Shown: one piece after another, positions 10,117 to 23,640 of the stretch
Layout: each line of letters starts with the position of its first letter
Position numbering within the stretch: position 1 is the first letter of the stretch
DNA from: Xiphydria camelus
Lineage: Eukaryota; Arthropoda; Insecta; Hymenoptera; Xiphydriidae
Direction of reading: 5' to 3'
NCBI GenBank assembly: GCA_963678675.1
Contig: OY783198.1
Coordinates: 12,534,580-12,598,579 of the forward strand
DNA: 64,000 bases
Notes under the pieces: model-generated
What the model saw: only the letters and a program-made list of their open reading frames with translations
The model's database searches: none
Told to the model about the DNA's origin: nothing
Made by a program: the position numbers and the translations under genes

Positions 10117-11468
10117 TTATACATAAATCTTGAACATGATCTTAATTGACTTCAAATCTCTTTTGAAGAGTATTTTACGTATCAATTTTTGTTGGCAGTG
10201 GATGAACATGCCGCCTTTTATACAGAGAATCTGCTTTTGTGGAGGTAAAGTATTACGGGAGAACTTCTGCCGAAATTGTTGCCGGCAGAATGCGACCGCC
10301 CATAGGTGAACGAGGCGTAACACAAAATGCGTCACGGGACGCCTGTTAGATGTAAAACATCGAAATCTTCTTTGCGGAAAGTAGGCGATAGGAAGGATGG
10401 ACCACGCGTCTGTCGAAAGAACACATGAGCCAGTGCGCAACTATACTTTATAACTGTGAACTAATAAACGGTACGAACCGTTGTGTCGAATTTCGTTTAT
10501 CGCGAGACGAACCGGTGGCAGAGTTAAGAGAGAATAAACTAAATGCGTTTTTTCAATTAGACAAGTTAGGGTCAAGTGGTGTAAAAACGAGACTAGAAAT
10601 GTGTTGGATAAAAACGAGACACTCGTATAAATCATACTAAAATACATTGAGTTCACAAGTTCGATTTTTAAACTCAAACTAAATGTATTTTGGTATGATT
10701 TGTACGAGTGTCTCGTTTCGATGGCAAACTCCAACTTTTGAATTTCCCTGACATTTGGCAGGAAGTGGTTGGGTCGGTCCTATAGTCATTCATATGTACT
10801 TAATAATAAAAAGCTATTCTCCTACATGTATACCTATTCTTCTGATGAATAAATTCCAAAAAGTAGTGCAATCCCCCCACAAAAGCAGACTCTCTTTAAA
10901 AAAAGGCGGCATGTTCATTCAGTGCCAACGAAAATTGAAACGTAAAATACTCTCCAAAAAAGATTGGAAATCAATTAAAATCGCCATGTTCAAGATTTAT
11001 ATGAAAAATAAGGCATCGTTTGAAAGTAAAAATTATTGTAAATCAAGTTACTACAAAATTCGACTAAAAAAATTTATAAAAAAATGTTAATAAAAAAGGC
11101 CGTATTTTTTTTCAAAATAAAAAATTCAGACAGAATTATACTCGATGTTTATGCACTTATGATTTGAAATAAATTCATACACTCTCTTATATGATACCAC
11201 CAGTATACCGAATGTCGTACGGGAAACCGATCAGGCAGGGGCCTTCTGAATTTCTTTTAATTTGACTTCGGCAGTGCAATTTATGAATCATTCTAGCACC
11301 GTCCAAGCACTGCCAAATATTCGGTATATTGGACAAAATATGAAAACTTGCACGCGGCAAGTTCTTTTTTATTAATTTTTTTCAATAATTTTTTTTATAA
11401 ATTTTTTTAGTCGAATTTTGTAGTAACGATTTACAATAATTTTCCTGTCAAATGATGCCCTTTCCTTT
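10117..11468 (+). repeat. Satellite monomer 8, type N/D, 1,352 bp
   Basis: N middle and D left arm with GATTGGAAATC as in monomer 3. It is therefore the closer counterpart of monomer 3, and monomer 7 looks like the added one. Confidence 0.92.
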
Positions 11469-12820
11469 TTATACATAAATCTTGAACATGATCTTAATTG
11501 ACTTCAAATCTCTTTTGAAGAGTATTTTACGTATCAATTTTTGTTGGCAGTGGATGAACATGCCGCCTTTTATACAGAGAATCTGCTTTTGTGGAGGTAA
11601 AGTATTACGGGAGAACTTCTGCCGAAATTGTTGCCGGCAGAATGCGACCGCCCATAGGTGAACGAGGCGTAACACAAAATGCGTCACGGGACGCCTGTTA
11701 GATGTAAAACATCGAAATCTTCTTTGCGGAAAGTAGGCGATAGGAAGGATGGACCACGCGTCTGTCGAAAGAACACATGAGCCAGTGCGCAACTATACTT
11801 TATAACTGTGAACTAATAAACGGTACGAACCGTTGTGTCGAATTTTGTTTATCGCGAGACGAACCGGTGGCAGAGTTAAGAGAGAATAAACTAAATGCGT
11901 TTTTTCAATTAGACAAGTTAGGGTCAAGTGGTGTAAAAACGAGACTAGAAATGTGTTGGATAAAAACGAGACACTCGTATAAATCATACTAAAATACATT
12001 GAGTTCACAAGTTCGATTTTTAAACTCAAACTAAATGTATTTTGGTATGATTTGTACGAGTGTCTCGTTTCGATGGCAAACTCCAACTTTTGAATTTCCC
12101 TGACATTTGGCAGGAAGTGGTTGGGTCGGTCCTATAGTCATTCATATGTACTTAATAATAAAAAGCTATTCTCCTACATGTATACATATTCTCCTGATGA
12201 ATAAATTCCAAAAAGTAGTGTAATCCCCCCACAAAAGCAGACTCTCTTTAAAAAAAGGCGGCATGTTCATTCAGTGCCAACGAAAATTGATACGTAAAAT
12301 ACTCTCCAAAAAAGATTTGAAATCAATTAAAGTCGCCATGTTCAAGATTTATATAAAAAATAAGGCATCGTTTGAAAGTAAAAATTATTGTAAATCAAGT
12401 TACTACAAAATTCGACTAAAAAAATTTATAAAAAAATGTTAATAAAAAAGGCCGTATTTTTTTTCAAAATAAAAAATTCAGACAGAATTATACTCGATGT
12501 TTATGCACTTATGATTTGAAATAAATTCATACACTCTCTTATATGATACCACCAGTATACCGAATGTCGTACGGGAAACCGATCAGGCAGGGGCCTTCTG
12601 AATTTCTTTTAATTTGACTTCGGCAGTGCAATTTATGAATCATTCTAGCACCGTCCAAGCACTGCCAAATATTCGGTATATTGGACAAAATATGAAAACT
12701 TGCACGCGGCAAGTTCTTTTTTATTAATTTTTTTCAATAATTTTTTTTATAAATTTTTTTAGTCGAATTTTGTAGTAACGATTTACAATAATTTTCCTGT
12801 CAAATGATGCCCTTTCCTTT
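11469..12820 (+). repeat. Satellite monomer 9, type C/B, 1,352 bp
   Basis: C middle and B left arm, matching monomer 4 but without its loop change. It closes HOR copy 2. Confidence 0.92.
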
Positions 12821-14171
12821 TTATACATAAATCTTGAACATGATCTTAATTGACTTCAAATCTCTTTTGAAGAGTATTTTACGTATCAATTTTTGTTGGC
12901 AGTGGATGAACATGCCGCCTTTTATACAGAGAATCTGCTTTTGTGGAGGTAAAGTATTACGGGAGAACTTCTGCCGAAATTGTTGCCGGCAGAATGCGAC
13001 CGCCCATAGGTGAACGAGGCGTAACACAAAATGCGTCACGGGACGCCTGTTAGATGTAAAACATCGAAATCTTCTTTGCGGAAAGTAGGCGATAGGAAGG
13101 ATGGACCACGCGTCTGTCGAAAGAACACATGAGCCAGTGCGCAACTATACTTTATAACTGTGAACTAATAAACGGTACGAACCGTTGTGTCGAATTTCAT
13201 TTATCGCGAGACGAACCGGTGGCAGAGTTAAGAGAGAGTAAACTAAATGCGTTTTTTCGATTAGACAAGTTAGGGTCAAGTGGTGTAAAAACGAGACTAG
13301 AAATGTGTTGGATAAAAACGAGACACTCGTATAAATCATACTAAAATACATTGAGTTCACAAGTTCGATTTTTAAACTCAAACTAAATGTATTTTGGTAT
13401 GATTTGTACGAGTGTCTCGTTTCGATGGCAAACTCCAACTTTTGAATTTCCCTGACATTTGGCAGGAAGTGGTTGGGTCGGTCCTATAGTCATTCATATG
13501 TACTTAATAATAAAAAGCTATTCTCCTACATGTATACATATTCTCCTGATGAATAAATTCCAAAAAGTAGTGTAATCCCCCCACAAAAGTAGACTCTCTT
13601 TAAAAAAAGGCGGCATGTTCATTCAGTGCCAACGAAAATTGATACGTAAAATACTCTCCAAAAAAATTTGAAATCAATTAAAGTCGCCATGTTCAAGATT
13701 TATATAAAAAATAAGGCATCGTTTGAAAGTAAAAATTATTGTAAATCAAGTTACTACAAAATTCGACTAAAAAAATTTATAAAAAAATGTTAATAAAAAA
13801 GGCCGTATTTTTTTTCAAAATAAAAAATTCAGACAGAATTATACTCGATGTTTATGCACTTATGATTTGAAATAAATTCATACACTCTCTTATATGATAC
13901 CACCAGTATACCGAATGTCGTACGGGAAACCGATCAGGCAGGGGCCTTCTGAATTTCTTTTAATTTGACTTCGGCAGTGCAATTTATGAATCATTCTAGC
14001 ACCGTCCAAGCACTGCCAAATATTCGGTATATTGGACAAAATATGAAAACTTGCACGCGGCAAGTTCTTTTTTATTAATTTTTTTCAATAATTTTTTTTA
14101 TAAATTTTTTTAGTCGAATTTTGTAGTAACGATTTACAATAATTTTCCTGTCAAATGATGCCCTTTCCTTT
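12821..14171 (+). repeat. Satellite monomer 10, type H/B-prime, 1,351 bp
   Basis: Like monomer 1, but with A at 13199 (AATTTCATTTATC), a variant present only here and in monomer 14. Confidence 0.93.
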
Positions 14172-15526
14172 TTATACATAAATCTTGAACATGATCTTAA
14201 TTGACTTCAAATCTCTTTTGAAGAGTATTTTACGTATCAATTTTTGTTGGCAGTGGATGAACATGCCGCCTTTTATACAGAGAATCTGCTTTTGTGGAGG
14301 TAAAGTATTACGGGAGAACTTCTGCCGAAATTGTTGCCGGCAGAATGCGACCGCCCATAGGTGAACGAGACGTAACACAAAATGCGTCACGGGACGCCTG
14401 CTAGATGTAAAACATCGAAATCTTCTTTGCGGAAAGTAGGCGATAGGAAGGATGGACCACGCGTCTGTCGAAAGAACACATGAGCCATTGCGCAACTATA
14501 CTTTATAACTGTGAACTAATAAACGGTACGAACCGTTGTGTCGAATTTCGTTTATCGCGAGACGAACCGGTGGCAGAGTTAAGAGAGAGTAAACTAAATG
14601 CGTTTTTTCGATTAGACAAGTTAGGGTCAAGTGGTGTAAAAACGAGACTAGAAATGTGTTGGATAAAAACGAGACACTCGTATAAATCATACTAAAATAC
14701 ATTGAGTTCACAAGTTCGATTTTTAAACTCAAACTAAATGTATTTTGGTATGATTTGTACGAGTGTCTCGTTTCGATGGCAAACTCCAACTTTTGAATTT
14801 CCCTGACATTTGGCAGGAAGTGGTTGGGTCGGTCCTATAGTCATTCATATGTACTTAATAATAAAAAGCTATTCTCCTACATGTATACATATTCTTCTGA
14901 TGAATAAATTCCAAAAAGTAGTGCAATCCCCCCACAAAAGCAGACTCTCTTTAAAAAAAGGCGGCATGTTCATTCAGTGCCAACGAAAATTGATACGTAA
15001 AATACTCTCCAAAAAAGATTTGAAATCAATTAAAGTCGCCATGTTCAAGATTTATATAAAAAATAAGGCATCGTTTGAAAGTAAAAATTATTGTAAATCA
15101 AGTTACTACAAAATTCGACTAAAAAAATTTATAAAAAAATGTTAATAAAAAAGAACGCCGTATTTTTTTTCAAAATAAAAAATTCAGACAGAATTATACT
15201 CGATGTTTATGCACTTATGATTTGAAATAAATTCATACACTCTCTTATATGATACCACCAGTATACCGAATGTCGTACGGGAAACCGATCAGGCAGGGGC
15301 CTTCTGAATTTCTTTTAATTTGACTTCGGCAGTGCAATTTATGAATCATTCTAGCACCGTCCAAGCACTGCCAAATATTCGGTATATTGGACAAAATATG
15401 AAAACTTGCACGCGGCAAGTTCTTTTTTATTAATTTTTTTCAATAATTTTTTTTATAAATTTTTTTAGTCGAATTTTGTAGTAACGATTTACAATAATTT
15501 TCCTGTCAAATGATGCCCTTTCCTTT
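14172..15526 (+). repeat. Satellite monomer 11, type R/M, 1,355 bp
   Basis: M left arm. Variants A at 14370 (GAGACGTAAC), CTAG at 14401 and T at 14488 (GAGCCATTGCG) together occur only here and in monomer 15. Confidence 0.93.
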
Positions 15527-16878
15527 TTATACATAAATCTTGAACATGATCTTAATTGACTTCAAATCTCTTTTGAAGAGTATTTTACGTATCAATTTTT
15601 GTTGGCAGTGGATGAACATGCCGCCTTTTATACAGAGAATCTGCTTTTGTGGAGGTAAAGTATTACGGGAGAACTTCTGCCGAAATTGTTGCCGGCAGAA
15701 TGCGACCGCCCATAGGTGAACGAGGCGTAACACAAAATGCGTCACGGGACGCCTGTTAGATGTAAAACATCGAAATCTTCTTTGCGGAAAGTAGGCGATA
15801 GGAAGGATGGACCACGCGTCTGTCGAAAGAACACATGAGCCAGTGCGCAACTATACTTTATAACTGTGAACTAATAAACGGTACGAACCGTTGTGTCGAA
15901 TTTCGTTTATCGCGAGACGAACCGGTGGCAGAGTTAAGAGAGAATAAACTAAATGCGTTTTTTCAATTAGACAAGTTAGGGTCAAGTGGTGTAAAAACGA
16001 GACTAGAAATGTGTTGGATAAAAACGAGACACTCGTATAAATCATACTAAAATACATTGAGTTCACAAGTTCGATTTTTAAACTCAAACTAAATGTATTT
16101 TGGTATGATTTGTACGAGCGTCTCGTTTCGATGGCAAACTCCAACTTTTGAATTTCCCTGACATTTGGCAGGAAGTGGTTGGGTCGGTCCTATAGTCATT
16201 CATATGTACTTAATAATAAAAAGCTATTCTCCTACATGTATACCTATTCTTCTGATGAATAAATTCCAAAAAGTAGTGCAATCCCCCCACAAAAGCAGAC
16301 TCTCTTTAAAAAAAGGCGGCATGTTCATTCAGTGCCAACGAAAATTGAAACGTAAAATACTCTCCAAAAAAGATTTGAAATCAATTAAAATCGCCATGTT
16401 CAAGATTTATATGAAAAATAAGGCATCGTTTGAAAGTAAAAATTATTGTAAATCAAGTTACTACAAAATTCGACTAAAAAAATTTATAAAAAAATGTTAA
16501 TAAAAAAGGCCGTATTTTTTTTCAAAATAAAAAATTCAGACAGAATTATACTCGATGTTTATGCACTTATGATTTGAAATAAATTCATACACTCTCTTAT
16601 ATGATACCACCAGTATACCGAATGTCGTACGGGAAACCGATCAGGCAGGGGCCTTCTGAATTTCTTTTAATTTGACTTCGGCAGTGCAATTTATGAATCA
16701 TTCTAGCACCGTCCAAGCACTGCCAAATATTCGGTATATTGGACAAAATATGAAAACTTGCACGCGGCAAGTTCTTTTTTATTAATTTTTTTCAATAATT
16801 TTTTTTATAAATTTTTTTAGTCGAATTTTGTAGTAACGATTTACAATAATTTTCCTGTCAAATGATGCCCTTTCCTTT
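15527..16878 (+). repeat. Satellite monomer 12, type N/D, 1,352 bp
   Basis: N middle and D left arm with GATTTG. C at 16119 (ACGAGCGTCTCG) adds a mismatch to the second inverted repeat; it is shared only with monomer 16. Confidence 0.93.
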
Positions 16879-18230
16879 TTATACATAAATCTTGAACATG
16901 ATCTTAATTGACTTCAAATCTCTTTTGAAGAGTATTTTACGTATCAATTTTTGTTGGCAGTGGATGAACATGCCGCCTTTTATACAGAGAATCTGCTTTT
17001 GTGGAGGTAAAGTATTACGGGAGAACTTCTGCCGAAATTGTTGCCGGCAGAATGCGACCGCCCATAGGTGAACGAGGCGTAACACAAAATGCGTCACGGG
17101 ACGCCTGTTAGATGTAAAACATCGAAATCTTCTTTGCGGAAAGTAGGCGATAGGAAGGATGGACCACGCGTCTGTCGAAAGAACACATGAGCCAGTGCGC
17201 AACTATACTTTATAACTGTGAACTAATAAACGGTACGAACCGTTGTGTCGAATTTTGTTTATCGCGAGACGAACCGGTGGCAGAGTTAAGAGAGAATAAA
17301 CTAAATGCGTTTTTTCAATTAGACAACTTAGGGTCAAGTGGTGTAAAAACGAGACTAGAAATGTGTTGGATAAAAACGAGACACTCGTATAAATCATACT
17401 AAAATACATTGAGTTCACAAGTTCGATTTTTAAACTCAAACTAAATGTATTTTGGTATGATTTGTACGAGTGTCTCGTTTCGATGGCAAACTCCAACTTT
17501 TGAATTTCCCTGACATTTGGCAGGAAGTGGTTGGGTCGGTCCTATAGTCATTCATATGTACTTAATAATAAAAAGCTATTCTCCTACATGTATACATATT
17601 CTCCTGATGAATAAATTCCAAAAAGTAGTGTAATCCCCCCACAAAAGCAGACTCTCTTTAAAAAAAGGCGGCATGTTCATTCAGTGCCAACGAAAATTGA
17701 TACGTAAAATACTCTCCAAAAAAGATTTGAAATCAATTAAAGTCGCCATGTTCAAGATTTATATAAAAAATAAGGCATCGTTTGAAAGTAAAAATTATTG
17801 TAAATCAAGTTACTACAAAATTCGACTAAAAAAATTTATAAAAAAATGTTAATAAAAAAGGCCGTATTTTTTTTCAAAATAAAAAATTCAGACAGAATTA
17901 TACTCGATGTTTATGCACTTATGATTTGAAATAAATTCATACACTCTCTTATATGATACCACCAGTATACCGAATGTCGTACGGGAAACCGATCAGGCAG
18001 GGGCCTTCTGAATTTCTTTTAATTTGACTTCGGCAGTGCAATTTATGAATCATTCTAGCACCGTCCAAGCACTGCCAAATATTCGGTATATTGGACAAAA
18101 TATGAAAACTTGCACGCGGCAAGTTCTTTTTTATTAATTTTTTTCAATAATTTTTTTTATAAATTTTTTTAGTCGAATTTTGTAGTAACGATTTACAATA
18201 ATTTTCCTGTCAAATGATGCCCTTTCCTTT
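16879..18230 (+). repeat. Satellite monomer 13, type C/B, 1,352 bp
   Basis: C middle with C at 17327 (AGACAACTTAGG), shared only with monomer 17. B left arm. Confidence 0.93.
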
Positions 18231-19581
18231 TTATACATAAATCTTGAACATGATCTTAATTGACTTCAAATCTCTTTTGAAGAGTATTTTACGTATCAAT
18301 TTTTGTTGGCAGTGGATGAACATGCCGCCTTTTATACAGAGAATCTGCTTTTGTGGAGGTAAAGTATTACGGGAGAACTTCTGCCGAAATTGTTGCCGGC
18401 AGAATGCGACCGCCCATAGGTGAACGAGGCGTAACACAAAATGCGTCACGGGACGCCTGTTAGATGTAAAACATCGAAATCTTCTTTGCGGAAAGTAGGC
18501 GATAGGAAGGATGGACCACGCGTCTGTCGAAAGAACACATGAGCCAGTGCGCAACTATACTTTATAACTGTGAACTAATAAACGGTACGAACCGTTGTGT
18601 CGAATTTCATTTATCGCGAGACGAACCGGTGGCAGAGTTAAGAGAGAGTAAACTAAATGCGTTTTTTCGATTAGACAAGTTAGGGTCAAGTGGTGTAAAA
18701 ACGAGACTAGAAATGTGTTGGATAAAAACGAGACACTCGTATAAATCATACTAAAATACATTGAGTTCACAAGTTCGATTTTTAAACTCAAACTAAATGT
18801 ATTTTGGTATGATTTGTACGAGTGTCTCGTTTCGATGGCAAACTCCAACTTTTGAATTTCCCTGACATTTGGCAGGAAGTGGTTGGGTCGGTCCTATAGT
18901 CATTCATATGTACTTAATAATAAAAAGCTATTCTCCTACATGTATACATATTCTCCTGATGAATAAATTCCAAAAAGTAGTGTAATCCCCCCACAAAAGT
19001 AGACTCTCTTTAAAAAAAGGCGGCATGTTCATTCAGTGCCAACGAAAATTGATACGTAAAATACTCTCCAAAAAAATTTGAAATCAATTAAAGTCGCCAT
19101 GTTCAAGATTTATATAAAAAATAAGGCATCGTTTGAAAGTAAAAATTATTGTAAATCAAGTTACTACAAAATTCGACTAAAAAAATTTATAAAAAAATGT
19201 TAATAAAAAAGGCCGTATTTTTTTTCAAAATAAAAAATTCAGACAGAATTATACTCGATGTTTATGCACTTATGATTTGAAATAAATTCATACACTCTCT
19301 TATATGATACCACCAGTATACCGAATGTCGTACGGGAAACCGATCAGGCAGGGGCCTTCTGAATTTCTTTTAATTTGACTTCGGCAGTGCAATTTATGAA
19401 TCATTCTAGCACCGTCCAAGCACTGCCAAATATTCGGTATATTGGACAAAATATGAAAACTTGCACGCGGCAAGTTCTTTTTTATTAATTTTTTTCAATA
19501 ATTTTTTTTATAAATTTTTTTAGTCGAATTTTGTAGTAACGATTTACAATAATTTTCCTGTCAAATGATGCCCTTTCCTTT
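18231..19581 (+). repeat. Satellite monomer 14, type H/B-prime, 1,351 bp
   Basis: Twin of monomer 10, with the same rare A at 18609, the AAAAGTAGAC variant and the 1-bp deletion. Confidence 0.93.
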
Positions 19582-20936
19582 TTATACATAAATCTTGAAC
19601 ATGATCTTAATTGACTTCAAATCTCTTTTGAAGAGTATTTTACGTATCAATTTTTGTTGGCAGTGGATGAACATGCCGCCTTTTATACAGAGAATCTGCT
19701 TTTGTGGAGGTAAAGTATTACGGGAGAACTTCTGCCGAAATTGTTGCCGGCAGAATGCGACCGCCCATAGGTGAACGAGACGTAACACAAAATGCGTCAC
19801 GGGACGCCTGCTAGATGTAAAACATCGAAATCTTCTTTGCGGAAAGTAGGCGATAGGAAGGATGGACCACGCGTCTGTCGAAAGAACACATGAGCCATTG
19901 CGCAACTATACTTTATAACTGTGAACTAATAAACGGTACGAACCGTTGTGTCGAATTTCGTTTATCGCGAGACGAACCGGTGGCAGAGTTAAGAGAGAGT
20001 AAACTAAATGCGTTTTTTCGATTAGACAAGTTAGGGTCAAGTGGTGTAAAAACGAGACTAGAAATGTGTTGGATAAAAACGAGACACTCGTATAAATCAT
20101 ACTAAAATACATTGAGTTCACAAGTTCGATTTTTAAACTCAAACTAAATGTATTTTGGTATGATTTGTACGAGTGTCTCGTTTCGATGGCAAACTCCAAC
20201 TTTTGAATTTCCCTGACATTTGGCAGGAAGTGGTTGGGTCGGTCCTATAGTCATTCATATGTACTTAATAATAAAAAGCTATTCTCCTACATGTATACAT
20301 ATTCTTCTGATGAATAAATTCCAAAAAGTAGTGCAATCCCCCCACAAAAGCAGACTCTCTTTAAAAAAAGGCGGCATGTTCATTCAGTGCCAACGAAAAT
20401 TGATACGTAAAATACTCTCCAAAAAAGATTTGAAATCAATTAAAGTCGCCATGTTCAAGATTTATATAAAAAATAAGGCATCGTTTGAAAGTAAAAATTA
20501 TTGTAAATCAAGTTACTACAAAATTCGACTAAAAAAATTTATAAAAAAATGTTAATAAAAAAGAACGCCGTATTTTTTTTCAAAATAAAAAATTCAGACA
20601 GAATTATACTCGATGTTTATGCACTTATGATTTGAAATAAATTCATACACTCTCTTATATGATACCACCAGTATACCGAATGTCGTACGGGAAACCGATC
20701 AGGCAGGGGCCTTCTGAATTTCTTTTAATTTGACTTCGGCAGTGCAATTTATGAATCATTCTAGCACCGTCCAAGCACTGCCAAATATTCGGTATATTGG
20801 ACAAAATATGAAAACTTGCACGCGGCAAGTTCTTTTTTATTAATTTTTTTCAATAATTTTTTTTATAAATTTTTTTAGTCGAATTTTGTAGTAACGATTT
20901 ACAATAATTTTCCTGTCAAATGATGCCCTTTCCTTT
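19582..20936 (+). repeat. Satellite monomer 15, type R/M, 1,355 bp
   Basis: Twin of monomer 11, with A at 19780, CTAG at 19811 and T at 19898. Confidence 0.93.
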
Positions 20937-22288
20937 TTATACATAAATCTTGAACATGATCTTAATTGACTTCAAATCTCTTTTGAAGAGTATTTTACGT
21001 ATCAATTTTTGTTGGCAGTGGATGAACATGCCGCCTTTTATACAGAGAATCTGCTTTTGTGGAGGTAAAGTATTACGGGAGAACTTCTGCCGAAATTGTT
21101 GCCGGCAGAATGCGACCGCCCATAGGTGAACGAGGCGTAACACAAAATGCGTCACGGGACGCCTGTTAGATGTAAAACATCGAAATCTTCTTTGCGGAAA
21201 GTAGGCGATAGGAAGGATGGACCACGCGTCTGTCGAAAGAACACATGAGCCAGTGCGCAACTATACTTTATAACTGTGAACTAATAAACGGTACGAACCG
21301 TTGTGTCGAATTTCGTTTATCGCGAGACGAACCGGTGGCAGAGTTAAGAGAGAATAAACTAAATGCGTTTTTTCAATTAGACAAGTTAGGGTCAAGTGGT
21401 GTAAAAACGAGACTAGAAATGTGTTGGATAAAAACGAGACACTCGTATAAATCATACTAAAATACATTGAGTTCACAAGTTCGATTTTTAAACTCAAACT
21501 AAATGTATTTTGGTATGATTTGTACGAGCGTCTCGTTTCGATGGCAAACTCCAACTTTTGAATTTCCCTGACATTTGGCAGGAAGTGGTTGGGTCGGTCC
21601 TATAGTCATTCATATGTACTTAATAATAAAAAGCTATTCTCCTACATGTATACCTATTCTTCTGATGAATAAATTCCAAAAAGTAGTGCAATCCCCCCAC
21701 AAAAGCAGACTCTCTTTAAAAAAAGGCGGCATGTTCATTCAGTGCCAACGAAAATTGAAACGTAAAATACTCTCCAAAAAAGATTTGAAATCAATTAAAA
21801 TCGCCATGTTCAAGATTTATATGAAAAATAAGGCATCGTTTGAAAGTAAAAATTATTGTAAATCAAGTTACTACAAAATTCGACTAAAAAAATTTATAAA
21901 AAAATGTTAATAAAAAAGGCCGTATTTTTTTTCAAAATAAAAAATTCAGACAGAATTATACTCGATGTTTATGCACTTATGATTTGAAATAAATTCATAC
22001 ACTCTCTTATATGATACCACCAGTATACCGAATGTCGTACGGGAAACCGATCAGGCAGGGGCCTTCTGAATTTCTTTTAATTTGACTTCGGCAGTGCAAT
22101 TTATGAATCATTCTAGCACCGTCCAAGCACTGCCAAATATTCGGTATATTGGACAAAATATGAAAACTTGCACGCGGCAAGTTCTTTTTTATTAATTTTT
22201 TTCAATAATTTTTTTTATAAATTTTTTTAGTCGAATTTTGTAGTAACGATTTACAATAATTTTCCTGTCAAATGATGCCCTTTCCTTT
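20937..22288 (+). repeat. Satellite monomer 16, type N/D, 1,352 bp
   Basis: Twin of monomer 12, with C at 21529 in the second inverted repeat. Confidence 0.93.
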
Positions 22289-23640
22289 TTATACATAAAT
22301 CTTGAACATGATCTTAATTGACTTCAAATCTCTTTTGAAGAGTATTTTACGTATCAATTTTTGTTGGCAGTGGATGAACATGCCGCCTTTTATACAGAGA
22401 ATCTGCTTTTGTGGAGGTAAAGTATTACGGGAGAACTTCTGCCGAAATTGTTGCCGGCAGAATGCGACCGCCCATAGGTGAACGAGGCGTAACACAAAAT
22501 GCGTCACGGGACGCCTGTTAGATGTAAAACATCGAAATCTTCTTTGCGGAAAGTAGGCGATAGGAAGGATGGACCACGCGTCTGTCGAAAGAACACATGA
22601 GCCAGTGCGCAACTATACTTTATAACTGTGAACTAATAAACGGTACGAACCGTTGTGTCGAATTTTGTTTATCGCGAGACGAACCGGTGGCAGAGTTAAG
22701 AGAGAATAAACTAAATGCGTTTTTTCAATTAGACAACTTAGGGTCAAGTGGTGTAAAAACGAGACTAGAAATGTGTTGGATAAAAACGAGACACTCGTAT
22801 AAATCATACTAAAATACATTGAGTTCACAAGTTCGATTTTTAAACTCAAACTAAATGTATTTTGGTATGATTTGTACGAGTGTCTCGTTTCGATGGCAAA
22901 CTCCAACTTTTGAATTTCCCTGACATTTGGCAGGAAGTGGTTGGGTCGGTCCTATAGTCATTCATATGTACTTAATAATAAAAAGCTATTCTCCTACATG
23001 TATACATATTCTCCTGATGAATAAATTCCAAAAAGTAGTGTAATCCCCCCACAAAAGCAGACTCTCTTTAAAAAAAGGCGGCATGTTCATTCAGTGCCAA
23101 CGAAAATTGATACGTAAAATACTCTCCAAAAAAGATTTGAAATCAATTAAAGTCGCCATGTTCAAGATTTATATAAAAAATAAGGCATCGTTTGAAAGTA
23201 AAAATTATTGTAAATCAAGTTACTACAAAATTCGACTAAAAAAATTTATAAAAAAATGTTAATAAAAAAGGCCGTATTTTTTTTCAAAATAAAAAATTCA
23301 GACAGAATTATACTCGATGTTTATGCACTTATGATTTGAAATAAATTCATACACTCTCTTATATGATACCACCAGTATACCGAATGTCGTACGGGAAACC
23401 GATCAGGCAGGGGCCTTCTGAATTTCTTTTAATTTGACTTCGGCAGTGCAATTTATGAATCATTCTAGCACCGTCCAAGCACTGCCAAATATTCGGTATA
23501 TTGGACAAAATATGAAAACTTGCACGCGGCAAGTTCTTTTTTATTAATTTTTTTCAATAATTTTTTTTATAAATTTTTTTAGTCGAATTTTGTAGTAACG
23601 ATTTACAATAATTTTCCTGTCAAATGATGCCCTTTCCTTT
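22289..23640 (+). repeat. Satellite monomer 17, type C/B, 1,352 bp
   Basis: Twin of monomer 13, with C at 22737. It is the last unit of the regular four-type order. Confidence 0.93.

Larger units (their letters stand above)
6059..12820 (+). repeat. Higher-order repeat copy 2 with one extra monomer (6,762 bp)
   Basis: This copy has the order R/B-prime, R/M, N/D, N/D, C/B: five monomers instead of four, and exactly 1,352 bp longer than its neighbours. The two adjacent N/D monomers differ in that the second has GATTGGAAATC where the first has GATTTGAAATC. One-monomer unequal crossover or conversion inside the array is the simplest cause. Confidence 0.88.
12821..18230 (+). repeat. Higher-order repeat copy 3 (5,410 bp), twin of the next copy
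   Basis: Order H/B-prime, R/M, N/D, C/B. It shares at least seven changes seen nowhere else except exactly 5,410 bp downstream: A at 13199, A at 14370, T at 14488, C at 16119, C at 17327 and linked changes. That marks it as one half of a recent tandem duplication. Confidence 0.92.
18231..23640 (+). repeat. Higher-order repeat copy 4 (5,410 bp), twin of the previous copy
   Basis: Repeats the private variants of copy 3 at 18609, 19780, 19898, 21529 and 22737, each offset by exactly 5,410 bp. I found no difference between the two copies in the stretches compared. After 23640 the regular four-monomer order stops. Confidence 0.92.
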
